Below are positions 18,108 to 27,728 of a stretch of 64,000 nt of DNA, one piece after another. Below the pieces are notes generated by a model. That model had not been told where the DNA came from. It saw only the letters and a program-made list of their open reading frames with translations, and made no database searches. The position numbers and the translations under genes were made by a program. Origin of the DNA: Acinetobacter modestus. GTDB taxonomy: Bacteria; Pseudomonadota; Gammaproteobacteria; Pseudomonadales; Moraxellaceae. Positions within the stretch are counted from its first letter, which is position 1. Each line of letters begins with the position of its first letter. The stretch lies in contig NZ_BMDV01000005.1 of the NCBI RefSeq assembly GCF_014636095.1, positions 62,001-126,000 on the forward strand. Reading direction: 5' to 3'.

Positions 18108-19526
18108 ATGAGTGTACAACAACCAAAATTTGAATTGCGCGATGAAGATGAGCTTTCTTTAGATTTGATTGAAGCACAATATGCCTTAAAAGATAGCCAA
18201 GATAAAAAAAATGCAAAAAGTGTTCTGATTTTAGTAAGTGGCATTGAATTAGCAGGGAAAGGCGAGGCGGTTAAGCAATTACGTGAATGGTTAGATCCAC
18301 GCTATTTAAGAGTTAAAGCAGATGCACCACGGTTATTAACGACCTATCAAACCTTTTGGCAGTCTTATACGCGCTTTATTCCTGCCGAAGGTCAGATCGT
18401 GGTGATGTTTGGGAATTGGTATAGTGATTTGCTGTCAACCGCCATGCATGTGTCAAAACCATTGGATGAAACATTGTTTGATGCCTATATTGATCAAATG
18501 CGTTCATTCGAACATGACTTACAACATAATAATGTACATGTGGTCAAAGTTTGGTTTGACTTATCTTGGAAGTCTTTACAAAAACGCTTAGACCAAATCG
18601 ATGCGTCCGAACAACATTGGCATAAATTACATGGTTTAGATTGGCGCAATAAAAAACAATACGATACTTTGCAGGAGTTAAGCCAAAGATTTACCGATGA
18701 TTGGTTTGTGATTGACGGTGAAGACGAAGCTCTGCGTGATCAATGTTTTGCTCAATACATATTACAAACTTTACAAGAGTTGCCTGACCATCAAACTAAA
18801 GTCACGGAAAAATGGCAACAAGCACAGATTCCCACAGCACTGTTAGAACCTTCAAAACAAAGCTTAGATAAAGATGACTACAAAGAGGAATTGAACAAAT
18901 TAACCAAAAAAGTTGCTGATGCATTACGTTACGACGAACGAAAAGTGATTGTTGCTTTTGAAGGTATGGATGCTGCAGGTAAAGGGGGAGCGATAAAAAG
19001 AATTGTTAAAAAATTAGATCCACGTGAATATGAAATTCATAGTATTGCTGCACCTGAACGTTATGAATTACGCCGTCCTTATTTGTGGCGTTTTTGGAAT
19101 AAACTGAATGATGGCGGGAAAATTACCATTTTTGATCGTACATGGTATGGTCGTGTTTTGGTTGAGCGGATCGAAGGTTTTGCTTCAGTCGTTGAATGGC
19201 AACGTGCTTATAATGAAATTAATCGGTTTGAGGAAAATTTGGTTGATAGTCAAACCGTGATTGTAAAAATTTGGCTTGCAATCAGTAAGGATGAACAAGA
19301 AGTTCGATTTAAAGATCGTGAACAAACCCCACATAAGCGTTTCAAGATTACTGAAGAAGATTGGCGTAATCGTGATAAATGGGACGATTATTTAAAAGCT
19401 GCTGCAGATATGTTCGAACGAACCAACACAGATTATGCACCATGGTATGTAATCGCTACGGATGATAAAAATACAGCACGAATTGAAGTTTTAAAGGCAA
19501 TTTTAAAACAACTCAAGGCGGATTAA
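18108..19526 (+). CDS. pap: Polyphosphate:AMP phosphotransferase (two-domain PPK2)
   Basis: A 472-residue two-domain PPK2 enzyme that phosphorylates AMP to ADP with polyphosphate, strongly resembling the characterised Acinetobacter johnsonii PAP. Both halves carry a Walker A: ILVSGIELAGKGEAVKQLRE in the N-terminal domain and VAFEGMDAAGKGGAIKRIVK in the C-terminal, active domain. The latter also has the lid/Walker B segment IFDRTWYGRVLVERIEGF. ATG at 18108 is preferred: AGAG lies six bases upstream and the proposed start of transcription falls near 18082. The alternative ATG at 18087 adds seven residues and would leave almost no leader. Single-gene unit, divergent from the gene at 17196-17903. 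Confidence 0.95.
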   Translation: MSVQQPKFELRDEDELSLDLIEAQYALKDSQDKKNAKSVLILVSGIELAGKGEAVKQLREWLDPRYLRVKADAPRLLTTYQTFWQSYTRFIPAEGQIVVMFGNWYSDLLSTAMHVSKPLDETLFDAYIDQMRSFEHDLQHNNVHVVKVWFDLSWKSLQKRLDQIDASEQHWHKLHGLDWRNKKQYDTLQELSQRFTDDWFVIDGEDEALRDQCFAQYILQTLQELPDHQTKVTEKWQQAQIPTALLEPSKQSLDKDDYKEELNKLTKKVADALRYDERKVIVAFEGMDAAGKGGAIKRIVKKLDPREYEIHSIAAPERYELRRPYLWRFWNKLNDGGKITIFDRTWYGRVLVERIEGFASVVEWQRAYNEINRFEENLVDSQTVIVKIWLAISKDEQEVRFKDREQTPHKRFKITEEDWRNRDKWDDYLKAAADMFERTNTDYAPWYVIATDDKNTARIEVLKAILKQLKAD

Positions 19527-19535
19527 ACCGCCTTG
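19514..19535. terminator. Hairpin between convergent pap and 19552-20058 genes
   Basis: CAAGGCGG and CCGCCTTG form a perfect 8-bp stem that includes the pap stop codon. No strong T run follows on either strand, so it may act as a bidirectional but modest terminator. Confidence 0.6.
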
Positions 19536-19551
19536 TCGTCATCAAATATTA

Positions 19552-20058
19552 TTAAGCCACAATAGTACTGCGACTTTTTTGTTGAATTCGTTTAGCAAGG
19601 TTATAGCAATCTTGAATATGTGCTTCAGTAATTTTACGCATCATGAAATAACCAAGGCTTGCAGCAACCAATTGTCCACCTAAAGGAATAAACTTGGTCA
19701 CTTGCTTGGTGGCAATTTTCGTGAAAAAGCCATTAAAAGATTTTTTCATTGCAGTGCGCGCCACCACAAAACCTGAAAATTCGAAACCACGTTTACGTAG
19801 CTCATCCCAATGCACTTTTTTGGTTTCAGGATCATAGACACTAATATGTTCAGGTGCTAAACCAAAACGCGCATTAATATAAGGAATAATCTGAGTGAGC
19901 ATCCCCAAATCAACGACCACATCAAAAAATGGGATGGGTACAATCGCTGCACCTGCAGACCAATATGCACGATTTTTGGTAAGTGTCAAACACTCTTCGC
20001 GAATTTGCTCCAAATTTAAACTTGGATCAATCGAATCAGGAATTTTTTCAATTTTCAT
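19552..20058 (-). CDS. Conserved hypothetical protein, EcsC/DUF697-like
   Basis: A 168-residue protein with two amphipathic-hydrophobic stretches (AYWSAGAAIVPIPFFDVVVD and FIPLGGQLVAASLGYFMM) separated by a polar segment, ending RKITEAHIQDCYNLAKRIQ. The pattern of a glycine- and proline-containing hydrophobic hairpin is like EcsC or DUF697 proteins, which lie at the membrane; this assignment is by resemblance only. ATG at 20058 has TTTAGGT nine bases upstream; the longer frame from 20094 lacks such a site. It is convergent with pap and divergent from recC. Confidence 0.7.
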   Translation of the reverse strand: MKIEKIPDSIDPSLNLEQIREECLTLTKNRAYWSAGAAIVPIPFFDVVVDLGMLTQIIPYINARFGLAPEHISVYDPETKKVHWDELRKRGFEFSGFVVARTAMKKSFNGFFTKIATKQVTKFIPLGGQLVAASLGYFMMRKITEAHIQDCYNLAKRIQQKSRSTIVA

Positions 20059-20240
20059 AAAGTTATACCTAAAGTCTATCCCTCGATAGTACATTCAATC
20101 GTATTGAGTGGTGAATTTCAAAACAATTTATTTATTTCCTTGTGTGTTTAACGTGACATAGTTACATGAAGTTGTATAGTGATAAATATGTACGTTTTCG
20201 TGCAATACAATAAGCATTCCTGATGAGGTCATATTCGTAG

Positions 20241-23200
20241 ATGGGTATTCATGTTATTCAAAGTCAACGCCTTGAAGTGTTATTACAAGGTGTGATGGCA
20301 TCAATCACCCAACCGAGTACGACACCCTTTCAGGTGTTTAAAACCCAGCATTTTATTGTTCCCAGTCCTGCCCAAGAACAATGGCTCACACAAAAAATTG
20401 CTGAACAACAAGGCATGACCGCCAACTATCAATTTCATCAGCGCATTCGTGGTTTTCAGTGGTATGCCTACCAACAAGTATTAGACAATAAAGAACAAGT
20501 GCGTAAAGCCAATATTCCGCGTTTGATTTTAAAGTGGCGTATTCATCAAGCCTTACAGCCTTTTATTCAATCTGAACAGAATAGCCTTGCACAAGAGCAC
20601 CCTTTATATTCGATTGTGCAACGGATTTATGCCAGTGCCGATCAGTTGCAGCAAGGCATGGAAAAACAACTTAAAAAACAAAGTATGTTGTATTGGGTGG
20701 CGGAACAGGTTTCACAACTGTTTAATAACTACATGATTTATCGCGGTCATTGTCAACGCGGCTGCCAAAGCAATTGTACTTGTGCGGGGAATTGGCTATC
20801 GACGTGGGGACAGAATAAAGCCTTAAATATCGAACAACTGATTGCGCATACGGATCAACAAACTTCAGCCTTTAGCTTACAGCAAACCGAACAGTTGGAA
20901 GCATGGCAGCGTTGGTTGTGGCAACACTATTTTCACGATGATTTTGTTGAAATACAAAGTATTGATGCTGATTTCTGGCAACTTTTAGACAATCAGCAGA
21001 CACGATCCCGAGCTTTGGCACAACTACCGAATCAGGTGATTGTATTTACGATTCTAGATTTACCACCGAGCCAACTGCAATTTTTACGTCGTTTGGGGCA
21101 GTATCTAGATGTGGTGATTCTGCACTATAACCCATCGCAGGAATATTGGGCCGACAGTGTTGATCCCCTCTGGAAAAAGCGTTATGACCTCGGCGTGAAA
21201 GAGCGCTATATTGCGAAACATCCCCATGCCAGTGATGCAGAAATTGCCGCATTTTTTGACAGTTTTAGTCTGGGTTTTAATGCCTTAAATCGAGAATCTC
21301 GGCATCCCTTACTGACACGGTTAGGTAAGCAAGCGCGGGACCACTTTTCGCTGTTGTCGCAACTGGCAACAGGAGAAGAGGGTAAATGGGTGGATGCTTT
21401 TGAGGATTATTTCCCTGAAACGTTACTCGGTAAAATTCAGTCGGACATTTTCTATTTGGCAGAACCTCAGCCCCAGCAATATGAACTTGCACCTGAGGAT
21501 GAATCGATTCAGATCCATGTTTGCCACTCCAGTGTGCGGCAACTCGAAGTTTTAAAAGAACAGTTGCTGCATTGGCTGTCTCAAGCAGATAGCAATCCAC
21601 GTCGTCCGAGTGATGTGTTGATTCTGACTCCGAACCTAGCTGAACTTGAGCCCTTGATTCGTAGTGTTTTTCCTGCGCTGGCCCATGAGCATGAGGTGTT
21701 CTTACCTGTAAAAATTGCTGGCGTTGCCCAATTAGATGCCTTAAACGCATGGCGTGCTGTACTTGGACGCTTGCAATTGACCCAAGGGCGTTTTACGCAG
21801 GATGACTTTGCTGATTGGCTCAATCTTTCCGCGACGCAACAACGTTATGGATTGGATTATACGCAGGCACAACGGATTCTAAGTTTACTCGATGATGCTG
21901 GCTTTAAGCGTGGTTTGGATGCTGAAAATTTAAAACAAACGCTCAGTGATGATGATCAAGACTATCGTTATAGTTTTAAATTTGCTCTCGATCGTTTGGC
22001 GCTTGGGATTGCCGTGCCTGCGCATGTGATGGTGCAGGATATGCTCAGTTATGCCTTGGTGCAGCCAAGTGATTTTGAACTTATTGGTATTCTGATTCAG
22101 ATCTATCAAGATTTAGCAGCGCGACGAGATTGGCTGGTGGCACATGAGCAAGGACAGCGTTTGCCTGTTGAGGTCTGGTTGCAACGGATCAAACAGGATG
22201 TACAAGAGTTTGAACAAGCCGATGTGGTGGCATTAAAAGCAATCCGTGAAATTATTCAGAAGCAAGAGCGGATGCTGACTCTGGCCAGCTATTATGACGA
22301 TGCAGAAATGCAGTTGCGCCAAATTACTTTACCTTTGCCTTATATTATTGAAGAAATTCAGCGCACATTGGAAAGTCAGTCTGCGCAAGTTGAACCGACA
22401 GGACAAATTACCTTTAGTCAGATTGGACAAATTCGCCCGATTCCTTATCGCTTGATCGTGATGTTGAACTTGGATACAGGTAAATTTCCAAATCGGGACA
22501 GTCATATTCCGTTTGACTTGATGGATGCACTACGTCAGCAATTGGGTGATCGTTCTCGTTTGGAGGATGATCAAGGGGCATTTTTGGATGCCATCCTGTT
22601 GGCACAAGAACAGGTTTGGCTGTTTTATAATGGCTTTGATCTCAATGATGGCGAAGTTAGAGAGCCATCCAGTGTATTGCAGGGCTTCCGCGAGCATTTG
22701 GCTTTGATTGTAAAACCGACTAGCAGCGAAGATAGGCTTCCTTTATCAGAAGTGGATTTAGCTGGATTGGAGGCATTACAAATCCCGCCACAGCTTTACC
22801 CGCTGTATCATTTACATCGTCTACAACCATTCGATCCACTCGGCTTTGTTTCGGATCGACCTGTGCGCTTTCAAGACCAATGGTTTAAAGTCGCGTCACA
22901 GATTCAGCAAGTCAAAGGTGAGCGACAGGCGTGGGCCAATACAGCCTATCCCGTTGAACAGAATGAAATGATTATTTTGGAGAGTCAGCAATGGATTCAG
23001 GATATCAGTTTCCCAGCGCGGCTGTATTTAAAGACCTTAGGTGTGGAAAATTTAAGCGCACAAGCATTGCTTGATCAAGCTGAACCATTATTACTCGATG
23101 GTCTCGGTAAATATGCCATTCGGCATTTTTTACAGCAGCAGGATGACCAGCTCTCTCCGAGTCTGTTGCAAGATCAGTTGCCCGTTGGGAAAGTTCAGCA

Positions 23201-23879
23201 GAGTGCTTGGCAGCAAAGTCGCTTAGAGCTGCAACGCTTGTTGGAGCGCTTGCAGCAATACGCCCCAGCGCCGACTGAAACCACGCAACGGATTTGGCGG
23301 GTCTCGAAACAATTACAAATCGCCTGTGTGACCCCGAAACAGCAGACCCAAGATTGGGTCAGTTTGGATGCTTCCAATGCCCGTGCCAAGCGCTTTGCCA
23401 AAGTCTGGCTGGAATATCTGCTTTGGCTGGCGGTAATCAAGAGTGATGCTGCCACAGCGAAGCGTCGAATTGTGGTATTTAGTGATCAGACCGTGATTTG
23501 TGAAGGCTTAAGTTCACAGCAGGCACAGCATTATTTAAATGCATGGTTACGGCTTTGGCACGATGCACAGCAGCAGCCTGTGGTCTTGCCTGCAGCCTTA
23601 ATGTTAAAGCCTTTAGAAAAGGGCAAGCAATATGAGTGGATTGAGCAGGATTCAACTCAGGTGTTAACTGAAGACAGTCAAAAGCAAGTATTGAAGGACT
23701 GGAATGATACGGGGGATTTCTCGGGTTTTGATATGACCCAGAATGAAGCCTGTAAATTGCACCGCGATTGGCAGTTCATTTTGCAAGAGCAAGATGCAAC
23801 CGCTTTATTACAGTATGCCTGTGATCATTATTCCTATGCGTTGTATCAACCGATTTTTGAATTTTTACGGGTGGAGTAA
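20241..23879 (+). CDS. recC: Exodeoxyribonuclease V, gamma subunit RecC
   Basis: A 1212-residue subunit of the RecBCD helicase-nuclease that processes double-strand ends. Family markers visible are the opening SQRLEVLL, the segment FIVPSPAQEQWLTQKIAEQQ, the helicase-like VCHSSVRQLEVLKEQLLHWL, and GQIRPIPYRLIVMLNLDTG followed by FPNRDSHIPFDLMD. Like other RecC proteins it has no intact ATPase site; it recognises Chi and splits the duplex. It is followed by recB after three bases. The E. coli ptrA gene between recC and recB is absent. Composition is noticeably Gln-rich. Confidence 0.96.
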   Translation: MGIHVIQSQRLEVLLQGVMASITQPSTTPFQVFKTQHFIVPSPAQEQWLTQKIAEQQGMTANYQFHQRIRGFQWYAYQQVLDNKEQVRKANIPRLILKWRIHQALQPFIQSEQNSLAQEHPLYSIVQRIYASADQLQQGMEKQLKKQSMLYWVAEQVSQLFNNYMIYRGHCQRGCQSNCTCAGNWLSTWGQNKALNIEQLIAHTDQQTSAFSLQQTEQLEAWQRWLWQHYFHDDFVEIQSIDADFWQLLDNQQTRSRALAQLPNQVIVFTILDLPPSQLQFLRRLGQYLDVVILHYNPSQEYWADSVDPLWKKRYDLGVKERYIAKHPHASDAEIAAFFDSFSLGFNALNRESRHPLLTRLGKQARDHFSLLSQLATGEEGKWVDAFEDYFPETLLGKIQSDIFYLAEPQPQQYELAPEDESIQIHVCHSSVRQLEVLKEQLLHWLSQADSNPRRPSDVLILTPNLAELEPLIRSVFPALAHEHEVFLPVKIAGVAQLDALNAWRAVLGRLQLTQGRFTQDDFADWLNLSATQQRYGLDYTQAQRILSLLDDAGFKRGLDAENLKQTLSDDDQDYRYSFKFALDRLALGIAVPAHVMVQDMLSYALVQPSDFELIGILIQIYQDLAARRDWLVAHEQGQRLPVEVWLQRIKQDVQEFEQADVVALKAIREIIQKQERMLTLASYYDDAEMQLRQITLPLPYIIEEIQRTLESQSAQVEPTGQITFSQIGQIRPIPYRLIVMLNLDTGKFPNRDSHIPFDLMDALRQQLGDRSRLEDDQGAFLDAILLAQEQVWLFYNGFDLNDGEVREPSSVLQGFREHLALIVKPTSSEDRLPLSEVDLAGLEALQIPPQLYPLYHLHRLQPFDPLGFVSDRPVRFQDQWFKVASQIQQVKGERQAWANTAYPVEQNEMIILESQQWIQDISFPARLYLKTLGVENLSAQALLDQAEPLLLDGLGKYAIRHFLQQQDDQLSPSLLQDQLPVGKVQQSAWQQSRLELQRLLERLQQYAPAPTETTQRIWRVSKQLQIACVTPKQQTQDWVSLDASNARAKRFAKVWLEYLLWLAVIKSDAATAKRRIVVFSDQTVICEGLSSQQAQHYLNAWLRLWHDAQQQPVVLPAALMLKPLEKGKQYEWIEQDSTQVLTEDSQKQVLKDWNDTGDFSGFDMTQNEACKLHRDWQFILQEQDATALLQYACDHYSYALYQPIFEFLRVE

Positions 23880-23882
23880 GAC

Positions 23883-26800
23883 ATGAACTCAAAGTATCCA
23901 GTGTCTTATCAGCCGATTGGCGATATTCAATTTGAAGGCTTGCATCTGATTGAAGCCTCAGCAGGAACGGGGAAAACCTATACGCTATCCAGTTTGATGG
24001 TGCGGGTTTTCTTAGAAAAATATCTACCCAATCAGGTGATTGCCACCACCTTTACCCGTGCTGCAGCCGCAGAACTCAAAACGCGTATCCGTCTACGTCT
24101 GGTTGAAATCCTTGAGTTTTTAGAACCTTTTCGTGATGTATTGGAACAAGATATTCAAGCCAAGGCATTACAAGAGTCTGATCCATTAAAACAGCAAGTC
24201 TTACAAAACTTTGCTCCACGGATTGCCTATGCCAGTGAACGGCTCAAATTGGTCATCGATCAATTGGATGAATTGTTTGTTGGAACCTTGGATAGTTTTA
24301 GTCAAAAGCTATTGCGTGAGTTTGCCTTTGAAAGTGGCAAAATCGAACGCGCTGAAATCACAGAGGATGCCAAAAGCTATACCCGTCAATTAATTCATGA
24401 TGTGTTGCGGGAATGGATTCAGACTCAACCGCAGCAAGTGATCAATGCGCTATATAGTGTGGGGGGGCTGAAAAGTGTCGATCATTTTGTCGGGATGGTG
24501 GAAAGCTCGCTGAATTTTAGTTCGGCACAATTTAAACTGCCTGCCATGCCTGAAATTGAGTTAGCTCAGTTGCAGCAGTGGCAACAGCAAGCACAGCAGA
24601 CTGACTTGAGCAGCTTGGCGGAATACTTCCAGTTAGAGGGTGCCTATTATGGGCATATTAATGGTGCTTCTTTCCGCAACAACGCCTTTCATAAACTGTT
24701 TACAGAATCCTTGCCACCATTATTAACTGCACTCAACAGTCCTGAGAATATACAGATCTTTGATGTCTATTTTGCCGATGCACGTGATGCGGTATTTAAG
24801 TTCTTAGACAAACTCGAAGCACAAAAAATTTTTAAGAAATGTCCTGCGGAAATTGCCGAAGGCTTCTATCAACATCCAAGTGTGTTGCAATTGCAAAAGC
24901 TGTTTCAAGCTGTACAGCAGACTCAGCAAGAATTTGAGCAGTTACAGGTCTATTTAAAAGCCTATTTGTGTGTTGAGGTCAAAAAGCGCTTGCCGCAAGT
25001 GTTGCAGCAAAAAGGAGAGACTACCTTTGCTCAACAAATCAAGACCTTGTCTGAAGCTTTAAAAGGCGAGCAAGGACAATCTTTCGCGGTATTTGTACAG
25101 TCACGCTACCCATTGATTCTGGTCGATGAGTTTCAGGATACCAACCAAGACCAAGATGATATGTTAGCCAGTATCTGGCGTCATCCACAGCGTTATCAAA
25201 AAGGTTGCATGATCATGGTCGGCGACCGTAAGCAGGCGATTTATGGTTTCCGTGGTGGAGATATGCTGACCTTCCTGAATGCCTATCAGGATATTATGGC
25301 GAAGCAGGGGCGTGAGTATAAGTTGATTCATAACCACCGTTCGGTGAAAGAACTGGTTGAAGTGGTGGATCTGCTGTTTCAGCGCCAGGTCGATTTTGGT
25401 GAGCAGGTCAGCTATGACCCGATTCAAGCGGGTTCACGTCCACACCCCGCCTTGATTGAAAATGCCCAACCCAATCCAATGCCGTTGCGTTGGTTACATT
25501 TGCAAGAGGGCAATGAGCAGGCCACACAGGTGGCATGGCAGATTCAGCACTTACTTAATCAATCGTATTTAAAACAATTGTACCTAGAGGGTGATGTCCC
25601 AACTGCGATTGATGAAGATGATATTGCCATTCTTTCGCGTAGCCATCGCCAATTGGATGAAGTGCAATATGTGCTGGAACGCATGGGAATTCGGGTCAAC
25701 CGACCTTCGAAACGTAGTGTATTTGATTCCAGCATTGCACAGGATGTGGGAGCCTTGTTGACGGCATTGCTTCATCCTTATGATGAAGCCAAGCTCAAAC
25801 GGGCTTTGCTCAGCCGTTTATTTGGCTTTGATTTGGCTCGACTGTTGGCCTTAGAACAAAGTGCAGAAGGCTTGAGTGATTATATTCAGCAATTTGATGA
25901 CATACGCGAAATGTGGCTGAATCAGGGCTTTTTATCGGCATGGCAGCGTTGCTTAAATCAGTTTGGTCTTTGGCAACAACTGGTTGCCACACAAAGTAAA
26001 GACAATGAACGTGCCGTGGTGAATCTACGCCACCTCACTGATCTCTTAAGTCAACATAGTGAACATGTACAAGGGATGCAAAACCTGTATCACTGGTATT
26101 TAAAACAATTAAATTCACCAAGTGATCGCGATTGGGAGCTTGAACACAAGCTGTCCAGTGAAGCGGGCGTGCAACTGATGACGATTCATCAGTCCAAGGG
26201 CTTGGAGTTTAAAATCGTGTTTTTACTGGGGGCGAATAAGGCCTTTACTGAAGTGCAGAAAACACTGAATTTTTCCACCACTGAAATCCAGTTGCCCGAG
26301 ACAGGTCAGACGCGTACTCAACGTGTCGTGGCAGTGGCGGATAAAAACTTTTTACAGCAGATTGAGCTGGATCAACATCAGCAACGCGCTTTAGCAGAAC
26401 AAAATCGGTTGTGGTATGTGGCGCTGACACGTGCCAGCCATCGGGTCTATGCGGTGTTTGAACCAGAAAAAGGCGATAAAAATAAATTTTCAGGTTTGGC
26501 TTTTTGGAAGAATCAGGGTGACTACTTTCAACATCCCTATAGTACCGATGCTGCGCTTATGTTAGAGCGACCACAAGCCTTACAGTTACAGCAAAGCCAA
26601 CAACAAATTGCACTGTTGGCTCAAGCGTTGCCGACACAACGTTTTTATGCACGCGGAAAAACCAGTTTTAGCTATCTGGCACAACATTTAAAGCATAAAG
26701 CGACTCGGGCTGATCGCTTGGCCAATATCGATATTGATTTTGAGCAAGCAGAAGATGAATTAAATTTTGCTGAAACGGAAAAAATCGCCACGGCTCAGCC

Positions 26801-27596
26801 AATCGCTTGGATTAAGCAATATTTCCCGAAAGGGACTTTGGCTGGTAATTTCCTGCATGAGATTTTTGAGCAGATTGATTTTCAGCAACCCCAAACCTGG
26901 GTGGAAGACATTCGCCGTCGTTTTAAAAACACCTATCAAGGCTTATGGTTAGAGCTGTTACAACAGTATCAACTGCATTTCCCAGAACAAGAAAATGGCG
27001 AGCAACAGCTCTATCAATGGATTGCTGATTGGCTTGGTGAAGTATTACATACGCCACTGAATCAGGGCTTTCAGTTAAAGCAATTAGCTGCAGGACAATA
27101 TCTGTCGGAATGTCCATTCTATCTGGCTTTATCGGATCGAGTGCTGGCGATGCAGCGTGTACAGCAGTTGTTTGAGGAATATAGTATCGAAATGCCTGAG
27201 TTACTTGAAGCGAAATCTGCCCGTTACTTGAATGGCTCCATTGACTTGGTCTACTTCGATGGTCAGCGTTACCATATTGCCGATTATAAGAGTAATTATT
27301 TAGGGGCAGAGCAACTGGATTATCAGGCTACTCAGATTGCAGAAAGTATGTCGTTGTCGAGTTATTGGTTACAAGCGGCATTATATCTGGTGGCGCTACA
27401 TCGTTATCTGTCAGTCAAATTGCAGGATTATGAGATGCAGCAGCATTTGGGTGGTGCATCTTATCTGTATTTACGCGGCATGAATGGGCAGGTGCAGCAA
27501 GGCTGTTTCTACTGGAAGCCTGAGGATGAGTTTATCTTGCGTCTAGATGCAATACTTGGATATTTTTCTGAGGATAAAGCTGGAAAAATGGTGTAG
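23883..27596 (+). CDS. recB: Exodeoxyribonuclease V, beta subunit RecB
   Basis: A 1237-residue SF1A helicase with C-terminal nuclease. Walker A LIEASAGTGKTYTLSSL is near residue 22, motif II ILVDEFQDTNQDQ near 410, QAIYGFRGGD near 450, motif V TIHQSKGLEFKIVFL near 765 and motif VI WYVALTRASHRVY near 845. The nuclease site GSIDLVYFDGQRYHIADYKS lies near residue 1120 and keeps the Asp and Lys that bind metal and cleave DNA, so the enzyme should be active. The gene begins three bases after recC. Near its end begins a cluster of DnaA-box-like 9-mers that continues into the gap before recD. Confidence 0.96.
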   Translation: MNSKYPVSYQPIGDIQFEGLHLIEASAGTGKTYTLSSLMVRVFLEKYLPNQVIATTFTRAAAAELKTRIRLRLVEILEFLEPFRDVLEQDIQAKALQESDPLKQQVLQNFAPRIAYASERLKLVIDQLDELFVGTLDSFSQKLLREFAFESGKIERAEITEDAKSYTRQLIHDVLREWIQTQPQQVINALYSVGGLKSVDHFVGMVESSLNFSSAQFKLPAMPEIELAQLQQWQQQAQQTDLSSLAEYFQLEGAYYGHINGASFRNNAFHKLFTESLPPLLTALNSPENIQIFDVYFADARDAVFKFLDKLEAQKIFKKCPAEIAEGFYQHPSVLQLQKLFQAVQQTQQEFEQLQVYLKAYLCVEVKKRLPQVLQQKGETTFAQQIKTLSEALKGEQGQSFAVFVQSRYPLILVDEFQDTNQDQDDMLASIWRHPQRYQKGCMIMVGDRKQAIYGFRGGDMLTFLNAYQDIMAKQGREYKLIHNHRSVKELVEVVDLLFQRQVDFGEQVSYDPIQAGSRPHPALIENAQPNPMPLRWLHLQEGNEQATQVAWQIQHLLNQSYLKQLYLEGDVPTAIDEDDIAILSRSHRQLDEVQYVLERMGIRVNRPSKRSVFDSSIAQDVGALLTALLHPYDEAKLKRALLSRLFGFDLARLLALEQSAEGLSDYIQQFDDIREMWLNQGFLSAWQRCLNQFGLWQQLVATQSKDNERAVVNLRHLTDLLSQHSEHVQGMQNLYHWYLKQLNSPSDRDWELEHKLSSEAGVQLMTIHQSKGLEFKIVFLLGANKAFTEVQKTLNFSTTEIQLPETGQTRTQRVVAVADKNFLQQIELDQHQQRALAEQNRLWYVALTRASHRVYAVFEPEKGDKNKFSGLAFWKNQGDYFQHPYSTDAALMLERPQALQLQQSQQQIALLAQALPTQRFYARGKTSFSYLAQHLKHKATRADRLANIDIDFEQAEDELNFAETEKIATAQPIAWIKQYFPKGTLAGNFLHEIFEQIDFQQPQTWVEDIRRRFKNTYQGLWLELLQQYQLHFPEQENGEQQLYQWIADWLGEVLHTPLNQGFQLKQLAAGQYLSECPFYLALSDRVLAMQRVQQLFEEYSIEMPELLEAKSARYLNGSIDLVYFDGQRYHIADYKSNYLGAEQLDYQATQIAESMSLSSYWLQAALYLVALHRYLSVKLQDYEMQQHLGGASYLYLRGMNGQVQQGCFYWKPEDEFILRLDAILGYFSEDKAGKMV

Positions 27597-27703
27597 ATAA
27601 AGTGCGTGATTTTAAATTAAACAAAAGCTTAGCTTGTGAATAACTCTGTTTATAACCTTGTGGACAAGCGTGTGGGTAAGTTTGAGGATAACTCTGTGGA
27701 CAA
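27569..27703 (-). promoter_or_regulatory. Cluster of DnaA-box-like 9-mers with 12-bp period
   Basis: Six 9-mers of the form TGTGGATAA (reverse complement TTATCCACA, the DnaA box) start at 27635, 27647, 27659, 27671, 27683 and 27695, exactly 12 bp apart and all in one orientation: TGTGAATAA, TGTTTATAA, TGTGGACAA, TGTGGGTAA, TGAGGATAA, TGTGGACAA. The first fits TTATNCACA perfectly and the other five differ at one position each. Two more, TGAGGATAA at 27569 and TGTAGATAA at 27592, lie upstream in the recB end. They lie upstream of the likely recD ATG at 27729, though a GTG-started frame at 27636 would translate them as a four-residue repeat. DnaA binding is inferred. Confidence 0.6.
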
Positions 27704-27728
27704 ACAAGTTGATGATCAGTCAACGCAA

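Noticed and set aside
27635..27703. CRISPR array or simple satellite
   Set aside because: Units are 12 bp with only 3 bp between 9-mers, far too short for CRISPR, and the 9-mer is kept while the three spacer bases vary.
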